Assembly (NCBI GenBank): GCA_900550925.1
Contig: URTU01000037.1
Location: 1 to 16,664 of the forward strand
From: an uncultured Alistipes sp.
Lineage (GTDB): Bacteria > Bacteroidota > Bacteroidia > Bacteroidales > Rikenellaceae
DNA length: 16,664 nucleotides
Reading direction: 5' to 3'
Shown: positions 7,597-14,491 of the stretch, piece by piece
Layout: every line of letters begins with the position of its first letter
Numbering within the stretch: position 1 is the first letter of the stretch
Position numbers and translations under genes: made by a program
Notes under the pieces: model-generated
Told to the model about the DNA's origin: nothing
The model's input: only the letters and a program-made list of their open reading frames with translations
The model's database searches: none

Positions 7597-8363
7597 TGAA
7601 GTGCATGACAGTGGATGACGAGCCTCTGGCTCTCAAACAGTTGAACAAATATATCTCGCAGGTGCCGTTCCTCGAACTGGCGGGGTCGTTCGACAACGGC
7701 CTCAAGGCCTCGGCATTCATCGCCGACAATCCGGTCGACCTTGTCTTCATCGACATCGACATGCCCGACATGAACGGATTGGAATTTGTCCGCGCTCTCA
7801 TAAACCATCCGATGATCGTCTTCACCACCGCCTACTCCGAATATGCCATCGAGAGTTACAAGCTCGATGCCGTCGACTATCTGCTCAAACCGATCTCGTT
7901 CACCGATTTCATGCGTTCGGTCAACAAGGCGCAGCGGCTCTTCGAACTCCAGCAGCGGCAGCCGGCGCAAACACAACCCGAACAGGCCACGGCCAATGAA
8001 CCGCACGACAATCAGGCCGTCACTGCCGACGACCCGAAATACATAACCGTAAAATCGGGATACAAGGTCGTGCTCATAAAGATCGAGGAGATAAGCTACA
8101 TCGAAAGCGAAAACGAATACCTGCGGCTGCATCTGGTTTCGGGCGAGGTCGTAACGACACTCCTGAGGCTCAAGAACATCGAATCGGTACTGCCGCCCGA
8201 GACATTCATGCGCATCCACCGCTCATACATTGTCAACCTGAACCGCATCACGGCTTTTGCCAAGGGGCGCGTATTCGTCGACCAGAACACCAGCATTCCG
8301 GTTGGCGAAAACTACAAGGATGTTTTCAACGAATATATCGAAAAGGCCTATCTGAACCTGTAA
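7593..8363 (+). CDS. LytTR-family response regulator
   Basis: A 256-residue DNA-binding response regulator, cognate partner of the overlapping kinase. The receiver domain (1-115) has the acidic pair D8/D9 in MTVDDEPLAL, phospho-acceptor D54 in FIDIDMPDMNG, T79/T80 in FTTAY and K99 in YLLKP. A Gln/Pro-rich linker (about 119-146) joins a C-terminal LytTR domain (about 147-256), recognisable from YITVKSGYKVVLI, ISYIESENEYLRLHL and MRIHRSYIVNLNRI. LytTR proteins bind direct repeats through beta strands; I could not identify target sites here. The frame is also open upstream to 6591, but that part is a shadow of the kinase gene. The next gene converges on it after 94 bp with no clear terminator between. 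Confidence 0.95.
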   Translation: MMKCMTVDDEPLALKQLNKYISQVPFLELAGSFDNGLKASAFIADNPVDLVFIDIDMPDMNGLEFVRALINHPMIVFTTAYSEYAIESYKLDAVDYLLKPISFTDFMRSVNKAQRLFELQQRQPAQTQPEQATANEPHDNQAVTADDPKYITVKSGYKVVLIKIEEISYIESENEYLRLHLVSGEVVTTLLRLKNIESVLPPETFMRIHRSYIVNLNRITAFAKGRVFVDQNTSIPVGENYKDVFNEYIEKAYLNL

Positions 8364-8457
8364 AGGGCGCAAGAAGAGTTCCCCGCGGACGCCAACCGCA
8401 GACGTTCGATCCGGCCTGCCCGCCGCCGAACCGTGCCGTCATCCGGAATCACAACCG

Positions 8458-9957
8458 TCAACGCAACCGCAGGATCTTGTCGATACCCATCGATTCGAAT
8501 TCGCGTTGCAGATCCTCGTCGTTGTCGGAGATAATCAGCAGTTTGTCCCCGACTTCAAGTTGCGTGTGCCCCTTGGGAACGAAATAGCGGTCGCCCCGCC
8601 GAACCATGACAACAAGCGTATGGTCGGGCAGCGTCAGGTCCGACAGGCAATCCCCCTTGTGCAGCATCGAATCGTTGACCTCGATCTCCGACATCGCCGA
8701 CTTGATCTTGTCCGGAATGTCGAATTCGAAACTCGGTTCGGGCTCCTCCTCGGCCAGCCACAGTCCGTTGGCCAGCGAACTGACCGTCGTACCCTGGATC
8801 AGCAGCGAAAGGATCGTCCCCATATACACCACGTTGAAAATGAAACGCGCCCCCGGGACATCCGCAACCAGCGGATATGTCGCGAAGATGATCGGGACGG
8901 CACCGCGCAACCCTACCCACGACACATAGAGCCGCGCCTTGGTCGTAAACTGCCGGAACGGCGCCATGCACAACAGTACCGCAATCGGCCGCGCCACGAA
9001 GATCATCAGCAGGCCTACGGCCCCGCCCACCATCAGCACGTTCGGATTGCGCAGTTCGTCGAAGTTGACCAGCAGGCCCAGTGTCAGGAACATCACGATC
9101 TGAAGCAGCCATGTGAAACTGTCGAAAAATACCGTCAGTGTACGTTTGTGGGTCAGCTTGTTGTTCCCGACGATCAGACCGGCAACATATACCGCCAGAT
9201 AACCGTTTCCGTGGAGCATCTCCGAAATCGAGAAGGTAAAGAAGACGAACGCCAGCAGCAGGATCGAATAGAAGGCCTTGTTGTCGATATTGATGTTGTT
9301 GATCACCCACACCGCAAACCGTCCTATTCCGTATCCCAGCACCGCACCGACTGACATCTTGATAAAGAAATCAGCCACCCCGGCCCAAACACTGATCTGA
9401 TCGCCGGCAGTCTGTCCGGAGAGTATGCTCACCAGCAATACGGTCAGGATATATGCCATCGGGTCGTTACTGCCGCTCTCGAGTTCGAGCAAAGGACGCA
9501 GGTTCTGTTTCAGGCCGGTCTTCTTGCTTCGCAGGATCGAGAATACCGATGCCGAGTCGGTCGAGGACATCACCGAGGCCATCAGCAGCGACTGCAAGAA
9601 CGAAAATTCGAATCCGAACAGCGGCATCAGCAAATAGATGAAACACCCCATCACCAGTGCCGTAATCATCACTCCCAGCGTGGCCAACAGCACACCGGGT
9701 GCCCAAACGGGTTTGATTTCGGAGAGTTTGGTCCCCATTCCTCCCGAAAACAGAATGATACTCAACGCAATCATTCCGATAAACTGTGTCAGTTCGGGCG
9801 AATCGAACGAAATGAGCTTGTAACCGAAGAGCATGCCCACCACCAGAAACAGCAACAGGGCCGGCGCATCGAAACGGTAGGCAGCCTTTCCGGCCATCAC
9901 CGCGGCAAAAAGCAGAATGGCGCTTATGAGGACGAAATTTTCAGATGTTATGATCAT
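8458..9957 (-). CDS. NhaP2-like K+/H+ antiporter (CPA1 family) with C-terminal TrkA-C domain
   Basis: A 499-residue inner-membrane cation/proton antiporter. Residues about 5-400 are a hydrophobic Na_H_Exchanger domain with around twelve segments. The ion-site signatures are SSTDSASVFS (131-140, D134) and LELESGSNDPMAY (158-169, N164/D165), with VGLRGAVPIIFATYPL (348-363) in a later helix. The C-terminal domain (about 420-482, from EVNDSMLHKGD to LLIISDNDEDL) is a TrkA-C/RCK-C regulatory module, as in the YcgO/CvrA (NhaP2) group, which suits potassium/proton exchange and volume or pH control. It lies 105 bp downstream of the TonB-like gene on the same strand. No -7 box is visible in that gap, but an A-rich purine stretch (AAAAAAGAG) precedes the ATG. 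Family assignment is firm; ion specificity is inferred. Confidence 0.9.
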   Translation of the reverse strand: MIITSENFVLISAILLFAAVMAGKAAYRFDAPALLLFLVVGMLFGYKLISFDSPELTQFIGMIALSIILFSGGMGTKLSEIKPVWAPGVLLATLGVMITALVMGCFIYLLMPLFGFEFSFLQSLLMASVMSSTDSASVFSILRSKKTGLKQNLRPLLELESGSNDPMAYILTVLLVSILSGQTAGDQISVWAGVADFFIKMSVGAVLGYGIGRFAVWVINNINIDNKAFYSILLLAFVFFTFSISEMLHGNGYLAVYVAGLIVGNNKLTHKRTLTVFFDSFTWLLQIVMFLTLGLLVNFDELRNPNVLMVGGAVGLLMIFVARPIAVLLCMAPFRQFTTKARLYVSWVGLRGAVPIIFATYPLVADVPGARFIFNVVYMGTILSLLIQGTTVSSLANGLWLAEEEPEPSFEFDIPDKIKSAMSEIEVNDSMLHKGDCLSDLTLPDHTLVVMVRRGDRYFVPKGHTQLEVGDKLLIISDNDEDLQREFESMGIDKILRLR

Positions 9958-10015
9958 ATGTCGAGATCTCTTTTTTCAGAATTGTTGTTGAAACCATGTT
10001 GCGGGAGGCTCTGCC

Positions 10016-10041
10016 CCGGCAAAAGGCAAATGCCGTGCCGG
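10016..10041 (-). terminator. Weak GC hairpin between the tonB-like gene and the antiporter
   Basis: CCGGCA (10016-10021) pairs with TGCCGG (10036-10041) and can be extended inward by GGCA/TGCC. No T-tract follows on the minus strand, so this may be an attenuator, a processing site or nothing. Confidence 0.2.
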
Positions 10042-10062
10042 CCATCACCGCCCTTCACACCG

Positions 10063-10875
10063 TTACTGCGGCACGAAAATATATGTTATCGTACCCTGCT
10101 GCCGCTGCGGCGCCGACTGGTTCAGATCGAACTTCGACCGCAGGGCCGTCTCAACCGCAGCATCGTAAAGTTCCGAATCCGAATCGGATAGGGCCTTGTT
10201 CACCGAAGCCGACACGACGTTGCCGTTACGGTCGACCGTGATGTCGACAACCACACGTCCGCCCCCCTCGCACTTGTAGGCCGGAACCGGAAGCCGGCAC
10301 CTGTATCTGGTCGGATTCTCCAGCGAATAGCTTACCGTCACGTTGCCCTGGACCTTCGAATCGGCAATCTTTTCGGCCGACTCCTGCCCACCGCCGCTCT
10401 CGCTCTTGGCATCGCGTATCGCTCCGGCTTCGCGCAACCCCTGCTCGTAAGCCTCCCGATTCGCCGCCATCTCCTCCCGCAACTGACGGTCACCTTCATT
10501 CAATGCCGAAACATCACTGCCACGGTCATCCCGCAACGATTCGTCGAGACTCCCCTGATCGCTCGAATAGCGGTTTCGCACGTCCGAAAAGTCATAATCC
10601 GGCATGCGCTCCTCGATCTGCCGTTCGAGCGCCTCCTTCTGCTGGGCCAACCGGTCCAGCATCTCGATGTCGATCACCAACCCCTGCATGTGGGCAGGCT
10701 TCTCGATGATGATCCGCGAGGTTACGAACGCAATGGCCAGTACAAGATATACGATCAGAGTGATGCACAGCCCAACACGGTGATCGAAAGCCCACGCTCC
10801 GGCATCCTCTTTGCGGTCGTCGAACGGAAGTCGTATCGGTGGTCTTCTTGACGAATCTGTTGGTCTGTTGGACAT
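10063..10875 (-). CDS. Energy transducer TonB-like protein with a charged linker
   Basis: A 270-residue single-pass envelope protein. Residues 1-33 are cytosolic and basic or polar, a hydrophobic helix spans about 34-54, and the rest is periplasmic. The C-terminal domain (about 180-270) has the TonB-C pattern: RLPVPAYKCEGGGRVVVDITVD, then VVSASVNKALS and a terminal GTITYIFVPQ strand. This domain couples the proton-motive-force complex ExbB/ExbD to outer-membrane TonB-dependent receptors. The linker (about 65-180) is unusual. It is almost free of proline and rich in Glu, Arg, Asp, Gln and Ala, with a likely coiled coil at 70-92 and 125-155, instead of the Pro-rich spacer of E. coli TonB. Two cysteines (C193, C202) bracket the LPVPAYK stretch. 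No exbB or exbD lies nearby. It is divergent from lpxC-fabZ and has its own -7 box. Confidence 0.85.
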   Translation of the reverse strand: MSNRPTDSSRRPPIRLPFDDRKEDAGAWAFDHRVGLCITLIVYLVLAIAFVTSRIIIEKPAHMQGLVIDIEMLDRLAQQKEALERQIEERMPDYDFSDVRNRYSSDQGSLDESLRDDRGSDVSALNEGDRQLREEMAANREAYEQGLREAGAIRDAKSESGGGQESAEKIADSKVQGNVTVSYSLENPTRYRCRLPVPAYKCEGGGRVVVDITVDRNGNVVSASVNKALSDSDSELYDAAVETALRSKFDLNQSAPQRQQGTITYIFVPQ

Positions 10876-10894
10876 TTAATGAATTAATTTTTAG

Positions 10895-10902
10895 CAAAAA
10901 TA
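10895..10902 (-). promoter_or_regulatory. Bacteroidetes-type -7 box (TATTTTTG) for the tonB-like gene
   Basis: The minus strand reads TATTTTTG, matching TAnnTTTG, 19 bp before the tonB-like ATG, so the leader would be very short. No clear -33 TTTG is visible. It lies 21 bp from the opposing lpxC box. Confidence 0.5.
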
Positions 10903-10923
10903 CTATTTTCAATAAAAAATTCA

Positions 10924-10931
10924 TACCTTTG
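10924..10931 (+). promoter_or_regulatory. Bacteroidetes-type -7 box (TACCTTTG) for lpxC-fabZ-lpxA
   Basis: TACCTTTG fits TAnnTTTG and is identical to the plsY box. The AT-rich upstream has TTTT near 10906 but no properly spaced TTTG. The start site would fall near 10937, leaving a leader of about 24 nt. Confidence 0.65.
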
Positions 10932-10960
10932 TCGTTAAAAATATGTAAAATTTATCCGTC

Positions 10961-12349
10961 ATGACAATAAAGCAGCAAACCCTCAAAGCGCCTATATCCT
11001 TCTCCGGACACGGACTCCATACGGGCATAAACGTCTCGATGACAATACTGCCCGCCGAAGGCGATACGGGTTTGATCTTCCGCCGTATCGACCTCGAAGG
11101 CAAACCTGAAGTTCCGGCACTGTGCGACTTCGTCACCGACACCTCGCGCGGTACAACAATCGAAAAAGGCCCCGCAAAGGTCTCGACTATCGAACACCTC
11201 GTATCGGCACTGTGGACCATGGGCGTCGACAACGCAATAATAGAACTCGATGGCCCCGAGGTCCCCATAATGGACGGTTCCGCCCGCGAATATGCCGAAA
11301 AAATCAGCGAAACAGGACTCGTGGAGCAGGATGCCGAACGCAAATACTATGAAGTAACTGACAAAATCGTATATACCATTCCCGAAAAGGGAGTGGTTAT
11401 TTTGTTATACCCCGATGACGAATTCAACGTATCGGTACACGTCGACTACAACTCAAAGGTCGTCGGCAACCAATACGCCACATTCGGTCCCGAAAACAAC
11501 TACAAGGAGAAGATCGCACCGTGCCGTACGTTCGTCTTCCTCCACGAACTCGAACCTCTGCTCAATGCTAACCTCATCAAGGGCGGCGATCTGGACAACG
11601 CTATAGTCGTGGTAGAAAATCCCGTTTCGGACGCCGAACTGCAGCGCCTCGCAACAATATTCCACAAGAAGGATATTCAGATAACCGGAGGATACCTCAA
11701 CCACCTCCAGCTCAGATATACGAACGAACTGGCTCGCCACAAGCTGCTCGACCTGCTCGGCGATTTCGCCCTGCTCGGCGTGCGAATCAAGGGCCGCATC
11801 ATGGCTACCCGCCCGGGCCACGCCGCCAATACCGAGGCCGTAAAGCAGATCCGCCGGATGATGCGCCGCGAAGGCGAAAGACCCCGTTTCAAATACGACC
11901 CGTCGCAGCCCCCCGTATATGACATAAACCATATCCGCAAGCTGCTCCCACATCGCCCACCGTTCCTGCTCGTGGACCGGATCTTCTATATCGACGACGA
12001 ATCGGTCGGCGGTATCAAGAACGTTACCATGAACGAACCCTTCTTCGTCGGCCACTTCCCCGAAGAACCCGTAATGCCCGGCGTACTGATCGTCGAGGCA
12101 ATGGCACAGTGCGGCGGAATTCTCGCCCTGCGCAGCGTCCCCGACCCCGAAAAGTATTCGACATACTTCATGAAGATCGACAACGTCCGGTTCAAACGCA
12201 AGATTATCCCCGGAGATACGCTCCAATTCGAGTTGCGCCTGATCGAGCCGATTCGCCGCGGTATAGTGGTGATGGAGGCCAAGACATTCGTCGCTGGTCA
12301 GCTCACAACCGAAGCCACAATGATGGCTCAGGTCATAAAGAACAAATAA
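10961..12349 (+). CDS. lpxC/fabZ: Bifunctional UDP-3-O-acyl-GlcNAc deacetylase / 3-hydroxyacyl-ACP dehydratase (LpxC-FabZ fusion)
   Basis: One 462-residue protein joins two enzymes. Residues 1-310 are LpxC, the zinc deacetylase that commits UDP-3-O-acyl-GlcNAc to lipid A synthesis. Zinc ligands H79 (STIEHLVSAL, with catalytic E78), H260 and D264 (ARHKLLDLLGD) are visible, as is the general-acid H287 (RPGHAAN). Residues about 318-462 are FabZ, which dehydrates 3-hydroxyacyl-ACP; it carries GHFPEEPVMPGVL with H365 and EAMAQ with E379. Both active sites look intact. This fusion is characteristic of Bacteroidetes and is not a cloning or assembly artefact: the frame is continuous through the RRMMRREGERPRFKYD linker. 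The gene starts at its own -7 box and is followed by lpxA after 26 bp, clearly one operon. Both activities draw on 3-hydroxyacyl-ACP metabolism, so the fusion may balance lipid A against fatty acid synthesis. Confidence 0.97.
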   Translation: MTIKQQTLKAPISFSGHGLHTGINVSMTILPAEGDTGLIFRRIDLEGKPEVPALCDFVTDTSRGTTIEKGPAKVSTIEHLVSALWTMGVDNAIIELDGPEVPIMDGSAREYAEKISETGLVEQDAERKYYEVTDKIVYTIPEKGVVILLYPDDEFNVSVHVDYNSKVVGNQYATFGPENNYKEKIAPCRTFVFLHELEPLLNANLIKGGDLDNAIVVVENPVSDAELQRLATIFHKKDIQITGGYLNHLQLRYTNELARHKLLDLLGDFALLGVRIKGRIMATRPGHAANTEAVKQIRRMMRREGERPRFKYDPSQPPVYDINHIRKLLPHRPPFLLVDRIFYIDDESVGGIKNVTMNEPFFVGHFPEEPVMPGVLIVEAMAQCGGILALRSVPDPEKYSTYFMKIDNVRFKRKIIPGDTLQFELRLIEPIRRGIVVMEAKTFVAGQLTTEATMMAQVIKNK

Positions 12350-12375
12350 TCACGATCATACCATAAATACAGACC

Positions 12376-13188
12376 ATGAACAATCCGATGATAAGTCCGC
12401 TGGCATACATACATCCCGATGCCAAACTCGGTGCTAACGTAACCGTCGAACCTTTTGCCTACATTGCAGGCGATGTGGTAATAGGCGACGACTGCCATAT
12501 ACGCACCGGTGCAGTCGTGCTCGACGGCGCTCGCATGGGTAAGGGTTGCGACATTCATCCCTCGGCCGTAATCGCCGGAATCCCGCAGGACCTCAAATTC
12601 AAAGGCGAGTATACGACCGTCGAAATGGGCGACTACAACGTCATTCGAGAATGCGCCACCATCAGCCGCGGAACTATCGCAAAGGGCAAAACCGTCATCG
12701 GAAGCCATAACCTCATAATGGCCTATGCGCATGTGGCACACGACTGCGTCGTCGGCAGCCACTGCGTGATTGTCAACAACGTCTCGCTGGCCGGTGAGGT
12801 CGAGGTCGGTGACTGGGCCATCCTGGGCGGACATGCCGCCGTACATCAGTTCTGCCGTATCGGCGCCCACGCAATGGTCAGCGGAGGCTCGCTCGTCGGA
12901 AAGGACATCCCCCCGTATGTCAAGGCCGCTCACCTGCCCGTATCGTTCGTCGGAGCCAACTTCATCGGTCTGCGCCGCCGCGGTTTCTCAACCGAGAAGA
13001 TCACCGAGATTCAGAACATTTTCCGAATCCTGTTCCAGAGCGGATACGGATATGGCCGCGCCTGCGACATCGTGATGGAGCAGTTCCCGCAGACCCCCGA
13101 ACGTGACGAGATCGTCGGATTCATCCGATCCTCGAAACGCGGTATCCTGAAGCCATACAACTCGGCATTCACCGACGTCGAAGAGTAA
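12376..13188 (+). CDS. lpxA: Acyl-ACP--UDP-N-acetylglucosamine O-acyltransferase LpxA
   Basis: LpxA catalyses the first step of lipid A synthesis, moving a 3-hydroxyacyl chain from ACP to the 3-OH of UDP-GlcNAc in the cytosol. The 270-residue protein is a left-handed beta helix: hexapeptide repeats run from about residue 7 to 180, followed by a helical C-terminal domain (FIGLRRRGFSTEKITEI). The substrate motif PQDLKFKGE (70-78) and the catalytic base H122 in AHVAHDC are present, as is GGHAAVHQF (151-159). By eye-alignment, the Gly that sets long acyl-chain selectivity in E. coli (G173) corresponds to G170, which is retained and so fits a long-chain enzyme. It lies directly after lpxC-fabZ with a 26-bp gap. 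Confidence 0.97.
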   Translation: MNNPMISPLAYIHPDAKLGANVTVEPFAYIAGDVVIGDDCHIRTGAVVLDGARMGKGCDIHPSAVIAGIPQDLKFKGEYTTVEMGDYNVIRECATISRGTIAKGKTVIGSHNLIMAYAHVAHDCVVGSHCVIVNNVSLAGEVEVGDWAILGGHAAVHQFCRIGAHAMVSGGSLVGKDIPPYVKAAHLPVSFVGANFIGLRRRGFSTEKITEIQNIFRILFQSGYGYGRACDIVMEQFPQTPERDEIVGFIRSSKRGILKPYNSAFTDVEE

Positions 13189-13438
13189 CTCTCCGTACGG
13201 GTCCGGTTGCCGATGCCGTAACGTAGTCACCGCTCCATCTCCCGCAGGAGACGGAGTGGCTGCCTGCCGATGCGGCCGGACACCATGCAAGCCCCAATGG
13301 CAACAATTGCCGATCCATGTCTGAAACATCCTGCAATATTTCTGTCCCGACCGCCATGGCCGAGTGCCGCAAAGGGTTGTCGGCAATGATTCCGTTGTCC
13401 GACATGTTGCAACACCCCTTGCACAAACATTCAATACG
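13189..13438 (+). other. 250-bp gap between lpxA and the EamA gene with one hairpin
   Basis: A stem at 13230-13242 / 13247-13259 has 12 pairs, one A-C mismatch and a CGCA loop. It lies 42 bp after the lpxA stop but lacks a T-run, so a terminator role is uncertain. TATTTCTG at 13337-13344 is one base off the -7 consensus and could drive the downstream gene weakly. I see no credible gene here; an in-phase extension of the permease back to 13364 is not supported. Confidence 0.4.
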
Positions 13439-14383
13439 ATGAACGTCAAAGCCAAAGGTTATATTCTGGGAGCCATCGCCGCAGCCTCGTACGGCATGAA
13501 CCCGCTGTTCGCGCTGCCGCTATACAAAAACGGGATGAATCCCGATTCGGTACTCTTTTTCCGATACCTGCTCGCAATCCCCATCCTGGCAATCATGGTC
13601 TGGGCCCGCGGCCAGAGCTTCCGCATACAACGGAATCAAATCATTCCACTGATCGTGCTCGGACTGCTGATCGCACTCTCGTCGCTCACCCTCTTCCAGA
13701 GCTACAACTACATGGATGCCGGCGTGGCATCGACACTGCTGTTCGTCTACCCGATCATCGTGGCGCTGATAATGGCCGTCTTCTTCAAGGAGCGGCTCTC
13801 CTGGAAAACACTCTTATGCATACTCCTGGCACTGTCGGGCATCGCCATGCTGTCACGCACCAGCTCCGGAACGCCCCTAAGCCTCACCGGCGTAATCATC
13901 GTAATGGTATCAGCCATATCATACGCCGCATATATCGTGGGTGTAAACCACTCCAGCGCCAAAACACTGCCTACCGTAACGCTGACATTCTACGTACTGA
14001 TTTTCGGATTGTCGATCTTCCTGTTCCGGGTCGACTTCGGCCGGGAACTCTATCTCGTCGACAAATGGTATCTGTGGGGCAACCTGCTCGCCCTGGCCCT
14101 CTTTCCAACCGTAATTTCATTCCTCTGTACCACGCAGGCCGTACTCTATGTCGGGTCAACGCCTACGGCAATACTCGGCGCTCTCGAACCGCTTACGGCC
14201 GTTCTGTTCGGAGTTACGGTCTTCGGGGAGTCGCTCTCGCCGCGTATGGTTGCCGGCATTGCGATGATAATCATCGCCGTCACGCTGATCATTGCCGGAG
14301 GAAACATAACAACGGTCCTGGTCCGGTTCCGCAAGCTGTTCCCGAAGCTCCCGCTCAGAAAACGACACAAACCAAACATCTGA
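13439..14383 (+). CDS. EamA/DMT-family permease (RhaT-like drug/metabolite transporter)
   Basis: A 314-residue inner-membrane protein with ten predicted helices arranged as two EamA repeats, about 8-137 and 150-286. The second repeat ends in the typical GALEPLTAVLFGVTVFGESLS (247-267), and the first shows the equivalent FVYPIIVALIMAVFFKERLS (102-121). The basic tail (VRFRKLFPKLPLRKRHK) is presumably cytosolic. Substrates in this superfamily range from amino acids to nucleotides and sugars and cannot be read from sequence. I start it at the ATG at 13439 (NVKAKGYILGAIAAASYG), which gives the usual N-terminus; the 25-residue extension upstream lacks family character. It is not obviously linked in function to lpxA. 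A terminator hairpin follows, and uvrA converges on it. Confidence 0.9.
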   Translation: MNVKAKGYILGAIAAASYGMNPLFALPLYKNGMNPDSVLFFRYLLAIPILAIMVWARGQSFRIQRNQIIPLIVLGLLIALSSLTLFQSYNYMDAGVASTLLFVYPIIVALIMAVFFKERLSWKTLLCILLALSGIAMLSRTSSGTPLSLTGVIIVMVSAISYAAYIVGVNHSSAKTLPTVTLTFYVLIFGLSIFLFRVDFGRELYLVDKWYLWGNLLALALFPTVISFLCTTQAVLYVGSTPTAILGALEPLTAVLFGVTVFGESLSPRMVAGIAMIIIAVTLIIAGGNITTVLVRFRKLFPKLPLRKRHKPNI

Positions 14384-14436
14384 CCGCCATAAAACGGCCC
14401 CAGATTCTGGTCGTCCCGGAATTATTGTAACTGTGA

Positions 14437-14469
14437 CTGAATGATCGCAGGCTGCATTCAGAACTTTTT
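14437..14469 (+). terminator. Probable intrinsic terminator after the EamA gene
   Basis: CTGAATG (14437-14443) pairs perfectly with CATTCAG (14455-14461) around an 11-nt loop, followed by AACTTTTT, which gives a short U-run. An alternative stem GGCTGC/GCAGCC (14450-14455/14470-14475) overlaps it. It lies 54 bp after the permease stop and before the convergent uvrA end. Confidence 0.5.
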
Positions 14470-14491
14470 GCAGCCCCGCCGCACGGAACGG

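Noticed and set aside
8506..9354. A 282-codon plus-strand frame across the antiporter
   Set aside because: Its translation is rich in Arg, Gln and His and is the mirror of a membrane-protein gene on the other strand.
12886..12906. A possible Leu substitution at the LpxA acyl-chain ruler position
   Set aside because: A first alignment seemed to put L173 at the position of E. coli G173. Realigning from the catalytic His and the D-hydrophobic-PP motif puts a Gly (G170) there, so the ruler is conserved.
13364..13438. A 25-residue N-terminal extension of the EamA permease
   Set aside because: It lacks the family's N-terminal character; the ATG at 13439 leads directly into the first helix.
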